This document shows positions 17,431 to 28,570 of a stretch of 64,000 nt of DNA, one piece after another. Position 1 is the first letter of the stretch; each line of letters begins with the position of its first letter. A program made the position numbers and the translations under genes. The notes below the pieces were generated by a model that was not told the DNA's origin, searched no databases, and saw only the letters and a list, made by a program, of their open reading frames with translations. This stretch comes from Porpolomopsis calyptriformis (lineage: Eukaryota > Basidiomycota > Agaricomycetes > Agaricales > Hygrophoraceae): assembly GCA_951640195.1 (NCBI GenBank), contig OX621163.1, positions 3,100,001 to 3,164,000 of the forward strand. Direction: 5' to 3'.

Positions 17431-17625
17431 AGGCATGTAGATTATTCGTAAAAAAAAAACGAACTGACATATAAATTTGCGACCGGTATATTGTATCATA
17501 CCAGCTCACGAGAACAAAACTGGCGGGAACAAACTGGTACGAAATCGCGAAACCTCATGAGCCATTACTTTCTTTTTTACACCGCCGCACAAGTTACTTC
17601 TTTCCGTCGCGCACCCAGGTAGCGC

Positions 17626-19588
17626 TTAACGCGCGTAAGGATGGTAGTTGTGCTGCCCCCTCTGACCAGCTCGTTGAGGACCAACCCCCGCATTACCCAT
17701 TCCACCAGCACCACCAGGAGCACCTCGCGGTCCTCTGGGAATATTCGGATTCATCGCACCTGGCATCATACCAGGTCCTGTGCCCCTGCCCATTCCGCCC
17801 ATCACAGCTCCGCCACCCATCCCGACACCCATCCCCATTCCAGCATTCATCCCCATCCCGGGACGCATCCCACCAAACCCGCCGGCACCCATTCCCCCCA
17901 TCATCGGATTGACAGCCATCCCACCACCCATGGTTGCTCCCATCATCGGGTTCAACTGCCCGGCGCCGGTCATTTGGAACATACGCGTGTATAACGCCGC
18001 AAGCGCTTGCGGGTCGAACGGTGTGCTCCCGCCTGTGCCCGGCCCCATTGGAGTTGGAGCGAATCCGCCTTGCTGACCTCCGAATCCGCTTTGCCCTCGG
18101 CTGAAGTCTTGGCCTCCCTCGCGCTCATTGGGGTAATTGTCTCTTTGATAGCGTGGCTGCGCAAGTTTAACATCGATCTAGGGAAGAGAATTTAATTTTA
18201 GATCCAATTGGCTGATTATGGGTTCCTCCCCACACATACCACTTTCCCGTCGATTTCGAGATTGCCAAATCCAAGGAATGGCTGCACATTGGTGTCTTCA
18301 AACGAAACGAAGCCAAACCCCTTGCTTCGGCCGGTTTCGCGGTCCAACATCACTGTGGAGTCAATGACCTTGCCAAACTGACTGAAAAACTCGCGCATGG
18401 ATTCGGAAGTGACGCTTCCAGCCAGACCACCGATAAATAACTTTGTTGCTCGCTGGTGCTCTTGACGAGGAATGGCCCGTTTAGGGTCAATCTAGAATAA
18501 CAATAGGAGAAAGTGAGTGCACTGACGGAAATCAGGGTCAAGAGGTTATCTCACGATTTTGCCGTCAAGGAAATGTTCGCGAACCATGACAGAATTCACA
18601 CTCGCAGGATCCTCGAACGTCAGGAATGCGAAACACCGCGAGCGACCGGCAGCGTCGCGCATGATGGTACATGCGTCGACTTTGCCAAACTGCGAAAAGT
18701 AATTCCGGAGGGACTCTACGGTGGTTCTAATTCAGTACTACGCAGGACAGGCAAAACGACGTATCAAAAGTACCATCTGTTGTGTCCCAGTTCAGACCGC
18801 CGATGAACATTTTGCTGTGGGCAGCATGGGAAGGCAGGGAAAAAAACAGTGTTATTAGTATCTAGACAGCAATGTCACGATGAGTAGAAAGAGATGGAGT
18901 GGACTCTACTGTGTGTGTGGTGCTAGATGTGCAGTGGTAGACTAGCGTAGACGTAGAGGGAAGCCAGGTACGCTAGACCTAGCCTAGTCGACAGTTCCGT
19001 AGCTAGGGCGAAGACGACGATGAACTGACTACGCTCGGGCGACTGGAGTCATCTACAGAAGCATGTCGTATTGCCACATGCACGTAGCGCTAGATTCCGA
19101 GTAGAGGAAATTAGGGATGGTGCCGCGGTCAACTCACCCTTCATCCTTCATTTCAGATGGTCTAATTGTCCGTTCAGGTACAGGGATAGTTTGATATCCA
19201 TCGTGTCGAGGAGGGGGCGGTTCTCGATAATCAGTTGATTGAGGTTGCTCGTAGGTGGGAATTTGTTGGGTAACCGGCGGGGGGACAAATGACGAAGCTG
19301 AAGGGATTTCCGTTATTAAAGAATTTGTAGAAGGATGAGGCGTCGTATCAACAGCGGCGGAACTTGAAGACTTGGCGGCTGTGTTGGAAGGTGGTTTTGC
19401 ATCAGGTGACGTTTCGGTTGGGGCTGATTCTGGGGGTGATGAGGTGTCCGGTTTTTCCTCTTGAACATGGTCGGTAAAGTCAGTTTCGTCATTTCCGTAT
19501 AGGTCTGCGGCCAAAACATGGATAAATTTCCTGTGAGTGAGAAAAAAGAGAGCCCACCGCCGTAGAGATCTGTGTCGAGGTCAGACAT
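17626..19588 (-). CDS. HRP1: Two-RRM RNA-binding protein, Hrp1/Nab4-like
   Basis: hnRNP-type protein; in yeast Hrp1 is cleavage factor IB, binds the polyadenylation efficiency element and contacts Rna14. It starts MSDLDTDLYG (19588); the first intron (donor GTGGGC, acceptor CCGCAG) duplicates a DLYG motif across the junction. A Pro/Ser/Thr-rich leader precedes RRM1 (KMFIGGLNWD; RNP1 GRSRCFAFLTFE) and RRM2 (KLFIGGL; RNP1 GRSKGFGFVSFE). The tail is Gly/Met-rich low complexity (repeated GMGMG and PMMGG units) ending in HNYHPYAR. The intron before RRM1 (19138-18815) is 324 nt, about six times the local norm, and very rich in CTAG. The family could also be read as DAZAP1/Musashi-like; Hrp1 is favoured by the order of domains and the Gly/Met tail. 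Confidence 0.85.
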
Positions 19589-19806
19589 GATGGTAGTTGC
19601 GGACAAGGAGATTTGAACCTGAAAAAGTGGGGTTTAGGATGTGACAAGGGGAGATGTCACATAAATATGTCACGCCAGCACAGCACAGATTTTTTCAAGA
19701 AAAATGAATGACAGTGAACGCGGACGGACTCGGAACCAGGCTACCATGACGGCGCTTGTGCATCCTTTTTAACAGCAACCTGAGCCATAACCATCTCTGT
19801 ATCATC
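19589..19806. promoter_or_regulatory. Divergent promoter region HRP1/PDX2
   Basis: 218 bp between two divergent start codons. It holds two TGTCAC hexamers flanking ATAAATA (about 19,654-19,673), the only symmetric element seen. Probably shared promoter sequence. Confidence 0.4.
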
Positions 19807-20690
19807 ATGGATTCAGCTCGCAGCATCCATATCGGAATTCTAGGTTGGCATTTCGTCGTCGTTGCCGCCTGGGTGCGGCTCACATATTATTCTAGCTCTC
19901 CAGGGCGACTTTTCGGAGCATCAAGCCAAGTTGAAAAAGCTTCCTTTCCAGAGGCAAATCATCGTTATCTTAGTGCGCACCCCCGAGGACTTATCATTGT
20001 GTGACGCACTTATCATACCTGGAGGAGGTTCGTATATCACCTTCGCAGAAAGTAAACTCATTACGATTCTATTTTCACCAGAATCTACATCCATAGCTTT
20101 GCTCGCGCAATTCTCTGGACTGCTTGATCCCCTTCGGGAGTTTGTGAAGAAAAAGCCAGTCTGGGGGACATGTGCTGGAGCCATTCTGCTTGCTCAAGCA
20201 GTACAGGGCGCGAAAAAAGGAGGCCAGGAATTGTTGGGTTGCATCTCCATCACCATCGAACGCAATGGTTGGGGTTCCCAGGTACAGTATCCTCCGCCAA
20301 ATCACTTTCCAACCCCTCTGATGTCGTCTACAGGTGGAATCATTCGAGGCTGAACTAGGTGTGGAAGGCCTTCGCAATCCGGATCATCCATTCAACGGTG
20401 TCTTCATCCGCGCTCCAGTATGCTTATTCATCTCTTTATTTCTCTTTCCTCACGAAGAACAGGTTATTCTCAATCTTATGCCCTCGGCCAAAGATCACCC
20501 CATACAAGTCATCGCTCGCTTACCACCGAACCTTCTGCCCCATACACAGGTCTCCCCTTCAGATGTAGAAACTATCACCGCACTTCGACAAGGGCATCAC
20601 TTCCTCACGACCTTCCATCCCGAGTTGACTGCAGATAACCGTTTCCACGATTATTTTGTTAGGGAATGCGTTCTCCCCTCTCTTGCCTGA
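19807..20690 (+). CDS. PDX2: Pyridoxal 5'-phosphate synthase glutaminase subunit (Pdx2/Sno)
   Basis: Class I glutamine amidotransferase that supplies ammonia to the Pdx1/Snz synthase for vitamin B6 synthesis. Five exons. Splicing gives GILALQGDFSEH at the start, PGGESTSIALLAQF (intron donor GTTCGT, acceptor CACCAG), the nucleophile Cys in VWGTCAGAILLA, WGSQVESFEAEL, APVILN and the His-Glu pair in TTFHPELT. These are the complete catalytic triad and oxyanion loop. The first exon is 37 nt (19807-19843). No PDX1 gene lies in the window. The neighbouring HRP1 homologue is divergent and functionally unrelated. Confidence 0.93.
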
Positions 20691-21837
20691 TCTTTCGAAC
20701 TGTACGGTGTACGATGCGAAAATTACGGTACTTTATATTGTTATTCCTCCAATTAGGCAAAAGTGACATGAATTGAAATTGATAGAATGACCACGTACGG
20801 GTAACCAACTGAACCGCCGGTTTTTGAGAGTTTACCGGTTTTGCCGAATATCTTCAAGATGCCCATTCTTCTCGGTCGTGTTACGTGGAAAGTTCGTGGT
20901 TCAATCCAAGATACGGGATGAAGGAGCCGTTTGGCGCAACCACCATGTTGCCTTCGCTTGTCGTCTTCTTTCTAGCCATTTGTGCCTCCTTCACGGATGG
21001 AAATTATTCGCGCAAGAAAGGCCTTAATATGCGGCAACTTGAAGCCACGAAGCCATGACACAACCATGTCGACTGCAAGAAAACAGGGGTGCAGAACATG
21101 ACCTTTTCAAACCCCTAAACCTTCGCGTTCGTGATTGGTTTCTTTCATCTGACGGGGAGCGGTGGACAACTGATAGATTTTTTTGTTGACAGAGAGATGA
21201 TCCCTGGGGTCGACTTTGATGTTGGTCCGAGTGGGTCTGGTTTGCTTCCGATTAGTGGCGACGTTAACGACTCAAGCATTGAATTTGTGCCAAGTTTGCA
21301 ACGCATTTCAGACACCGGTCTACAACTACACCCACCACAGGACTGTCCTCAAACGACATCCCTTTCGATCAGAGTGTAATTATCACAGTGGCGAATATCC
21401 AACCCCTGGAAGAGCTCGCTGACGCTGGCCGAATGGCTGGGGTCCAACTATCTGAAGTCGTCACAGGCGGAATGCCTCCGTTCACGCCTAGGGACTTCCT
21501 AAATTGAAGCTCCCAAAGGATATTGAATATCGCCATCACTTCGGCGAATTCAAGTAGGCCGGCCCATGTCAACATGAATATCAGGACCTCCGCCTCAGAC
21601 ACCCTGACACGTACTGCAATGGGGCTCACCCCTGGGGAAGTTGCGGCAAGCGCCAACCTCATCATATCCCAGGCTGGAAAACAGCTTTGAACCTTCAAGG
21701 CCGTCACGCCGTCGGCATAGGGGATCGGGGGTTGAGTTTCTAAACACAAAAACAAGGGCAAGACGGTGGTCCAAGCCGAACGTGGAGTACAAGCCCCCGT
21801 TATAGGGATTAGCAGTCAATGGCCCAATTCACCGACA
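20691..21837. other. Gene-poor stretch before the MTAP remnant
   Basis: About 1.1 kb without a gene I can support. Short open frames occur on both strands (e.g. minus 21761-21369, plus 21118-21379), none with a recognisable domain or convincing splice structure. A plus-strand reading near 21,380-21,490 (VANIQPLEELADAGRM) looks protein-like and could be a remnant of an unidentified gene. Confidence 0.4.
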
Positions 21838-22485
21838 TTCGGTGCATCCTCGTATTGCCTTCCTAGTCCACTATGGTGCATGCCACATCATTCTTCCCTC
21901 AGCCAATCCCTCCCCGCGCGAACATTGCCGCTCTCAAATCACTCGGAGTCCGTGCCATCCTCGCCTTTTCCGCCGTCGGCTCGCTTCGCGAAGAGATCAC
22001 CCCGGGGCTCGTTTGTGCTACCCGCCCAGATTATCGATCGCACGAAGGGGGTTCGCCCGGCGAGTTTCTTCGAAGGCACGAGTGCAGTCGCGCATGCGGC
22101 GTTTGGTGATCCCTTCAGTCTGAAACTTGTGGAATGCGTTGGAAGCTGAAGGGAAGGGTGTGCGTGTGTTCACTGAGAAGTGTATACGGAAGGACCCCAA
22201 TTTTCGACGAGAGCGGAGAGCGTAATGTATCGATAGCGGGGCGGTGACTTGATCAATATGAGCGTCTTCCCTGAAGCCAAGTTGGCGAGGAAGCAGAGCT
22301 TAGGTGTGTTTTGGTCATTTGTACTATGTTCTCATTTAACGGAGGCTAAATGCTTCCCTAGCGCAGTTACGCTCTCATTGCCACAGCAACTCTTGACGTC
22401 CCCATTCCAGTTCCGTCACCGTCACAGACGTTTTCGACACTCTCAAGGTGGATACCTAATCTCGTCACAGTCGCATTTGTGTTAG
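21838..22485 (+). pseudogene. Broken second copy of methylthioadenosine phosphorylase
   Basis: A degenerate direct copy of the MTAP gene at 26,023-27,166. The nucleotide similarity is obvious from the segment that in the intact gene encodes [12 protein letters not shown] through [13 protein letters not shown]. The copy has one-base insertions (near 21,915 and after CCCCGGGG near 22,006), a roughly 22-bp deletion after GAAACTTGTGGAATG (near 22,137), an in-frame TAG where the intact gene has CAG (near 22,234), and it lacks the 5' exons and most of the last exon. At one site it keeps a better family match than the intact gene (TKGVRP versus TKGGSRP). It lies 280 bp upstream of the Crinkler gene. 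Confidence 0.85.
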
Positions 22486-22762
22486 CCGCCATATGTTAGC
22501 CACCAGCATAATATATAGTTGGTTGGTTGTCGTACCGCTTCCCCAACGTTTGAAGACAACAATGCTGTTCCAACTCCCACAACAGCCTCGGGATCACTTG
22601 ATTACCCTTCCAACCCCTCCACATGATCCACCAATGCTGATGGATTTATACAAGGTGATAAAATATACATCCTTTGTGCAAAAGGCTGTAATTGGTACAA
22701 ATAGTTCCAAATATGTCGGCTTTTCACTAGTCTGAAACTCCGATATTCTTACCTCGAACACT

Positions 22763-25700
22763 ATGCTCGAACTCAACTGCTTGCGTATTGGTGATTCCCC
22801 AAAGCGAACCTTCCCTGTCAAGATTTACGAGGGGAAGACCGTCGGTCATTTGAAAAAAATGATCAAAGAAGAGAACAAACATGCATTCGCCCACCTTGAT
22901 GCTCCCGAGCTCAAGCTTTTCTTGGTGAGCGGTCTTGACTTTGGCGGATTCCATATGCTTATGGTCGCCCGACAGGTATCCATCCCTTACGATGATATTG
23001 AAGCGAGTCTACGAGATGTTAAAGGTCCGACGGGAATCCCGGGGACTCAGCTAATCCGTCCCTTTGACAAACTGAATGAGTACTTTCCTCAACAACCCGA
23101 GTATCGCTACATTCACATCCTTGTGTGGGCGCCTGAATTTGGTACTTTGCTCTCCATTCTTTCCCATGTTGACGATCACTGATGCCCTTGTCTTTCACCT
23201 CACCCCAATCTAATCGTGTTATTTTTCCTGTGTACTTTGCATCATTGTCCCTGTGGTTCACTTTCTGGACCCTTGTCTTTCATGTTACCCCCGTTCCCTT
23301 CATCCATTCCGACGTTAAGCCAACATCACACCGAGGGGTCATACCTTCGATATCGAGATGATTGACCAGCGGGTCAAAAAGGAGCTCGAATCGCTTCGCG
23401 TGGTGGTTGAGACATTTCTGAAAAGTCCCGAGCCAGCCACCTGGGTTCCTCCGGACTATGCTACGCCCGGTAACCGCGAATTTCTTGCAAGTCTTCGAAT
23501 ACCATCTTATCGCAAGGGCAACCCAAGCCTTTTATTTCATGATCTCCATGTGTGCGATAGTGATAAAATCAAGAAGACATTTGGAAATGCTAAACACCTG
23601 TATGTAGTGATTACGTGTGCTTTGAACCCTTCTCACCGGCTGTAGGTGCCTTTGCAACACGTCTGGATCGGGGAAAACACGGCGCATGTTAGAAAGCCTC
23701 ACGATATACTGGGGATTCTACCTTGTCGCAGCTCCAGATATCAACGGCGTTGGCGTCACAGATTTGCAGGACGCCTTGGCCGGAGTTCATGAATATTGTG
23801 AATGGGTACCCGACCTTCATAAACTACCTTCCGAGGAACGCGCTGGTCAAAGCGAAACCAATGGTCTGATTGCATCTAAGCTCCTTAAGAAAGTCCTGGC
23901 TGCGCGGATAGTGGTTTTCCAACTGTTCCTAGAGCTCGCGATCAAGGTCGATGGGGAATTGCTAGAGAAGCATAAGCGCATTTGGTTGCTGTTCCAGTTG
24001 TCCGATGAACTTCCTCAAGCCACAACCTTGCATCCATTTGTTCGGATTATGAGGAATTGTTTTCGCCAGGCCTCCACTGAAGCTCTTGACATATTGATTG
24101 AACGCCTTGGTACCACTCGTCAGAAATATATGCCTCTCACGCACTTCATAATTGGGCTGGACGAAGCACAGCAGGCCATCAGATCATATTCCTATTCCTT
24201 CGTATCATCTATGAACGACGAAGTAACTCAGTCAATCCTCCGCGAAATAGTTAAAGTCTTCACCAAAATGCCGATCAAGCTTGTTGTGTCAGGTACAGGC
24301 GTGTCGCTGGAGGATCTATATGAAGGTATGGCCTCTGGGGTGTCAAAACCTTTTGGAGAGGTTGAATTCTTCCACAAGCTTGGGATGTTCGATACCTGGC
24401 CCAAATTGAAACCCTTCCTCGAACGTTACCTTCCTGCTTCCTTTTTTGAAACACCTTCTGGGTATCTCCTGCAAGCACGGATCCGGGAATATCTTGTGGG
24501 CCGGTGAGCCAGACTCTTTCATTTTAACTGACAGTCTGTCTGACTGAGAGCAGATATGGCTTCTCCGTATCCTTTCTGGAGTTCTTCTTGAGGAATGGGC
24601 TGGAATCACCGCACAAATTGCTGAATGCATATATCGAAGCACATACGGATTGCCCCCCAGGCAACTCTGGTCTTCAATTTACTTCGAATGAGCCTGAGCT
24701 CCGCGTCATAGTCGATATGAGTGGTTTTGATTGGGGTAGACTCCAGAAGGGTAAGCTTGTCCTTCAGCCTCCATTTCCTCCTTTGACGTACCTCAGATCC
24801 GGTCGCACTTCAAGAAGCAGCGCAGATTATACAATCTCACTTGACTAAGGGGGAATCTCCGACATTTGGGCCTGTCACTGCCCGACTTGTTGAGTATGGG
24901 CTGGCTTGTCTCCGCGATAGACACCAGGGTCAAATAGTCGAACCACTTGCATTTCTGTCACTGATGAAGTGGCTCCAGAACCACCCCAATCTCAATCTGG
25001 AAGCAAATATGCGATCACGACTTGCTTCTCAGCCTTCACGTGGAGCTGCTTACGAGGAGCTGGTCATTCTGTACCTGCTTCGGGCACTGTGCTCCCCAGT
25101 CCCCTTTAGCACAATTTTCAAATTTCACGGTACCGTTCCTCCGTGGGCTGACGAAGTGACCCAGATCGTTGGACGCCTCGATGGGACCGCTGTACCTGTG
25201 GACGTTCTAGGAAAGGCCCCACAGAACCCGGGTGTCTGCGTGGTGCATTACGCGGCCAATATTAACGATGTTTTACAGTGGATTGAAAACCCGATCACCA
25301 TGCCGGCGGTCCTTGTTCCCCAGCACCTCTTTGGCCCGGACGTTATGGTACGGTGTGGGGATGTCCTTTTGATGGGCCAACTCAAGTCTTACACGGAGGG
25401 TAACAAACAAGACCTCGATGCAAAAACGACCAGCGATGCTCTCACTTCTCTGCATCCAGACCACTGGTTTAAGAGTTCGGTACGTCCATTGGTTTCATCC
25501 TTGTGCCCAGCTGTTGTACTCAGCTCGATCTGAATCTTGTGACAGCCACCTCATCTACGTCAGAAACTCATCCATGCCATAGAGCGGCATCGTGTCCTCC
25601 GCTTCGTGGGTGGCTACCCACTTCCCCCCAACCTCAGCTTAAGGGCCGATTCTGTCAAAAAGGCTCTTGCTGCACTCGGAAAAGACGTTGTGTTAGCCAC

Positions 25701-25824
25701 CATCCATTTGGATGCCTTCAGAGCCCACTTCATCACAGAGGATCAGGCCAGGGATGTCCTTGGACCAATGGAGCATGCTCTTAACAAGAAGCGAAAAGCA
25801 GATGAGATGGATAGCGGAAATTGA
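22763..25824 (+). CDS. Crinkler-type (CRN/CR) protein: header + P-loop NTPase + PD-(D/E)XK-like nuclease
   Basis: Intact, about 874 residues. The header (22763-23141) is ubiquitin-like: MLELNCLRIGD, VGHLKKMIKEENKHAF, DAPELKLFL, ending YIHILVWAP. I infer a 51-nt stopless intron at 22925-22975 (GTGAGC...GACAG); removing it gives LFLVSIPYDD, like the LWKVSIP of CRN headers. The other introns are 23142-23319, 23600-23645, 24504-24553, 24751-24796, 25480-25545. The NTPase has Walker A NTSGSGKTRRM and Walker B HFIIGLDEAQQA. The C-terminal part has the nuclease-like helix GAAYEELVILYLLRAL, then GPDVMVR and LLMGQLKSY (Asp and Q-x-K). The end is basic (NKKRKADEMD), a possible nuclear signal. Relatives are nuclear effectors or conflict proteins; the role here is inferred. 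No secretion signal is visible. Confidence 0.85.
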
Positions 25825-26022
25825 TAACAAAAATTCTCACTTTCGCTCAACTAGTGTTATTAAGGACGAAAATATATTTTTACTACTAAATTCCAAGCTT
25901 TCAGAGCCTATGCCAGCGGTAGCCTTTTTAACCATAGATAACAGCCTTGGAACACGCCTCCTTCAAGCTCAAGCGCCGTCAACCAAACACGATTGCAACT
26001 GACTCTCTACCGGAAACCAATA

Positions 26023-27166
26023 ATGACTGAAAATGGTGGGGTGAAACTTTGACAAGCCCACAAGCTGACGTTTTACTCCAAGTTCTTGTCGGTGTCATTG
26101 GCGGAAGCGGGTTATACCACTTGGACAACCTCACATTCGTGTAAGCACACCACTCTTAACATCCCGCTCCAATTCTCATCCGCCCCAGTAAACATGTAAA
26201 CCCTGAAACGGTGGGCTTATTCGCCATCATGCACACCATTCCAGTCATTTCACATCAGTAAAATAGCCTTGGGGACACCCCAGCTCTCCGATAACCATCT
26301 CCTCCCTTCCTTCCGGTACTCGTATCGCCTTTCTAGCCCGCCATGGTGCAGGCCACGTCATCCCCCCCTCAGCCATCCCCTCCCGCGCGAACATTGCCGC
26401 TCTCAAATCACTCGGAGTCCGTGCCATCCTCGCCTTTTCCGCCGTCGGCTCACTTCGCGAGGATATCACGCCCGGATCGTTTGTGCTGCCCACCCAGATT
26501 ATCGATCGCACCAAGGGGGGTTCGCGCCCGGCGAGTTTCTTCGAAGGCACAAGTGTAGTCGCGCATGCGGCGTTTGGCGATCCCTTCAGTCTGAAACTTG
26601 TCGAATGGTTAGAAGGGAGAGTGAGCAAGGCGTTAGAAGCTGAAGGGAGGGGCGTGCGCCTGTTCACTGAGAAGTGTATCGTGTGTATGGAAGGACCCCA
26701 ATTTTCGACGAGGGCGGAGAGCAAGATGTATCGACAGTGGGGCGGCGACTTGATCAATATGAGCGTCCTCCCTGAAGCCAAATTGGCGAGGGAAGCAGAG
26801 CTTAGGTGATGTTTTTGGTCGTTTGTACTATGTTCTCATTTAACGAACGCTCTTTGGCGCAGTTACGCTCTCATTGCCACAGCAACCGACTATGACTCTT
26901 GGCGTCCCCATTCTAGTTCCGTCACCGTCACAGACGTTTTAAATACTCTCAAGGCGAATGCAGACACGTCTCGTCACGTCGCAGCCACCATCCTAGACGA
27001 GCTTGTCGAGGCGGTAGCTGATGACAAGGGTAACGCCGTTGCGGAACTGCTTTCTGAAGAGGTCGGGTCGATGGAGCTCTCTATCATGCCTCGTTCAGAC
27101 AAGCAGAACCCGGAAGATAGGAAAAAGCTCAGTTTCATTTTACCCGAGTATTTTAGAGAGTACTAG
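26023..27166 (+). CDS. MEU1: S-methyl-5'-thioadenosine phosphorylase (MTAP)
   Basis: Phosphorolyses methylthioadenosine to adenine and methylthioribose-1-phosphate (methionine salvage, polyamine by-product recycling). Five exons join in phase to 311 residues: 26023-26035 (13 nt), 26083-26140, 26189-26210 (22 nt), 26267-26805, 26863-27166. Motifs: [10 protein letters not shown] (phosphate loop), KHVNPET joined to [71 protein letters not shown]. The tiny first exon (MTEN then G) was chosen because no in-frame ATG exists directly upstream of VLVGVIGG and the GTGGGG/CCAAG splice restores it. One residue is inserted in TKGGSRP relative to the usual TKG(I/V)RP. A decayed copy lies 4.4 kb upstream. 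Confidence 0.9.
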
Positions 27167-27705
27167 TGCACATGGAGACGATGAACAATATGCTACCAGT
27201 CTCAAGGGTGTTTGCGTATGCAAGACTGCAATATGCTAGTCCTTAGCATCGTACCACTGTGCCAATGTTTGAAGACAACAATGCCGTGGCTTTATTCCAC
27301 GCGAAGAGATACACACGACAGGCAGATGTGGGATTACACTGCGATTACGGTACGCACCCAGATGATGTTGCTCAGGCAATCATTCGTCCATGCAGCGGAT
27401 GGAAAGAATGACGCGCCACGGATGCCCGTTTGAAGCCTTCATTCTTAGCTTGAGTTGAACTAATAGGTAACTACGACGCACCTATCAGTTCCAGCACAAG
27501 ACTTGATGTGGAACGGATGCACACGAACTTGGAGAGGGAAAGAATCTTTGACGGACGTTTTTGTAACCTACTTATTGCTTGGAGGGCTTCACTCGTCCAT
27601 TCTTGATAAGATGGTGGTACCACGATACTTTTCACGAATGAACTCTTCCTGGTTCAGTCGGTCCTATGAATCGTCTGATGAAGAAACAAGGCAGTTTACC
27701 GTGTT
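27167..27705. other. Intergenic region with remnant of the MTAP duplication
   Basis: About 540 bp with no gene I can support. Near 27,250-27,290 it matches the sequence downstream of the MTAP pseudogene (22,530-22,570; both read TTTGAAGACAACAATGC), showing that the duplicated block extended past the MTAP stop codon. Confidence 0.6.
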
Positions 27706-28551
27706 TCACAGCAGTGCTATAGTAGGGTCATCTATACTGTGTATGACTCTTGTAGGGTCCAGTACGTTATCAAGAATAAAATGGCCATCTGTTTGAGAAA
27801 TCATCTTTCAGTTTCCAAAAATTTGACGGACAAACTTACTTGGTACATCATTATTCTCCGCTCTCCATACGGCTTCATCCAGGTCCTTTGCAACTCCACT
27901 TGCAATGTGTCTCTTGACTAGCCTCTCTTTAGCCCTCTCGAGATCGACTTTAATCAGCCATCTTTCATGTAGTAATTCAGTGGCTGCACACCAAGGGTGG
28001 ATAGATAAAAGGGTGTATAGTCCCTCGATGAGTATGATTCGGTGGTGGGGGTGAATGTTGATAGCATTTGGGGTGGGATCTTTGAGGGAATGATCAAAAG
28101 AGGGCGCGGCAATAGTTGGGGTGTTTGCGTTTATGGCTTTCCGTAAGAGTTGCACAAAGTCAATGTAGGCGGTCGCATCGAATGTCCAATGAGCACCACG
28201 TCTATTCAAAGCATGAATAAAAAAGCGAATTGTGGTCGAGTGCTCACCTACCTATCGTGAGCAAGCTGAGGGTCCTGGAATGAGTCTAGCTGAGAACGGG
28301 TGAGGTGCCAACCATCCAGACCGATGAGGACAGCGCGATTGCCGAGTATGTCGTTGGTGTTACGAACTATGAGTTCTGCGAGGGACGATTTTCCAGATGC
28401 AGGTATTCCAGAGAGACCAACCAGCACTCGTTCAGATGGAGGTGCCCTGATCAATCGCATCTCAGTTGTTAGAACTTGAGATGCGGACTGAGACGTACGT
28501 TTGAAGGGAATTCACGAGAAATTTGGCTAATTCCTTGGCTTCGGTTTCCAT
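27706..28551 (-). CDS. P-loop kinase of the uridine kinase/pantothenate kinase-like group (Yfh7-type)
   Basis: Four exons. The start METEAKELAKFLVNSLQT (28551) splices over an intron (donor GTACGT, acceptor GATCAG) to APPSERVLVGLSG. Walker A is GIPASGKSSLAE, a typical uridine-kinase/phosphoribulokinase-family loop; IGLDGWH carries the Asp-Gly-x-His following strand 2. RRGAHWTFDA and IILIEGLYTLL (Walker B-like Glu) follow. The last intron (GTAAGT...AACAG) leads to NGHFILDNVLDP and a stop at 27706. Overall it resembles yeast Yfh7, whose substrate is unsettled, so no reaction is assigned. The start codon lies only 19 bp from the start I assign to the divergent gene at 28571. Confidence 0.85.
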
Positions 28552-28570
28552 GAGATGCGTCGCTTCTTGA

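Noticed and set aside
17780..18076. Plus-strand open frame rich in Pro/Ile opposite the HRP1-like tail
   Set aside because: It is the mirror of the Gly/Met-rich low-complexity tail; the minus strand has RRMs and correct splicing.
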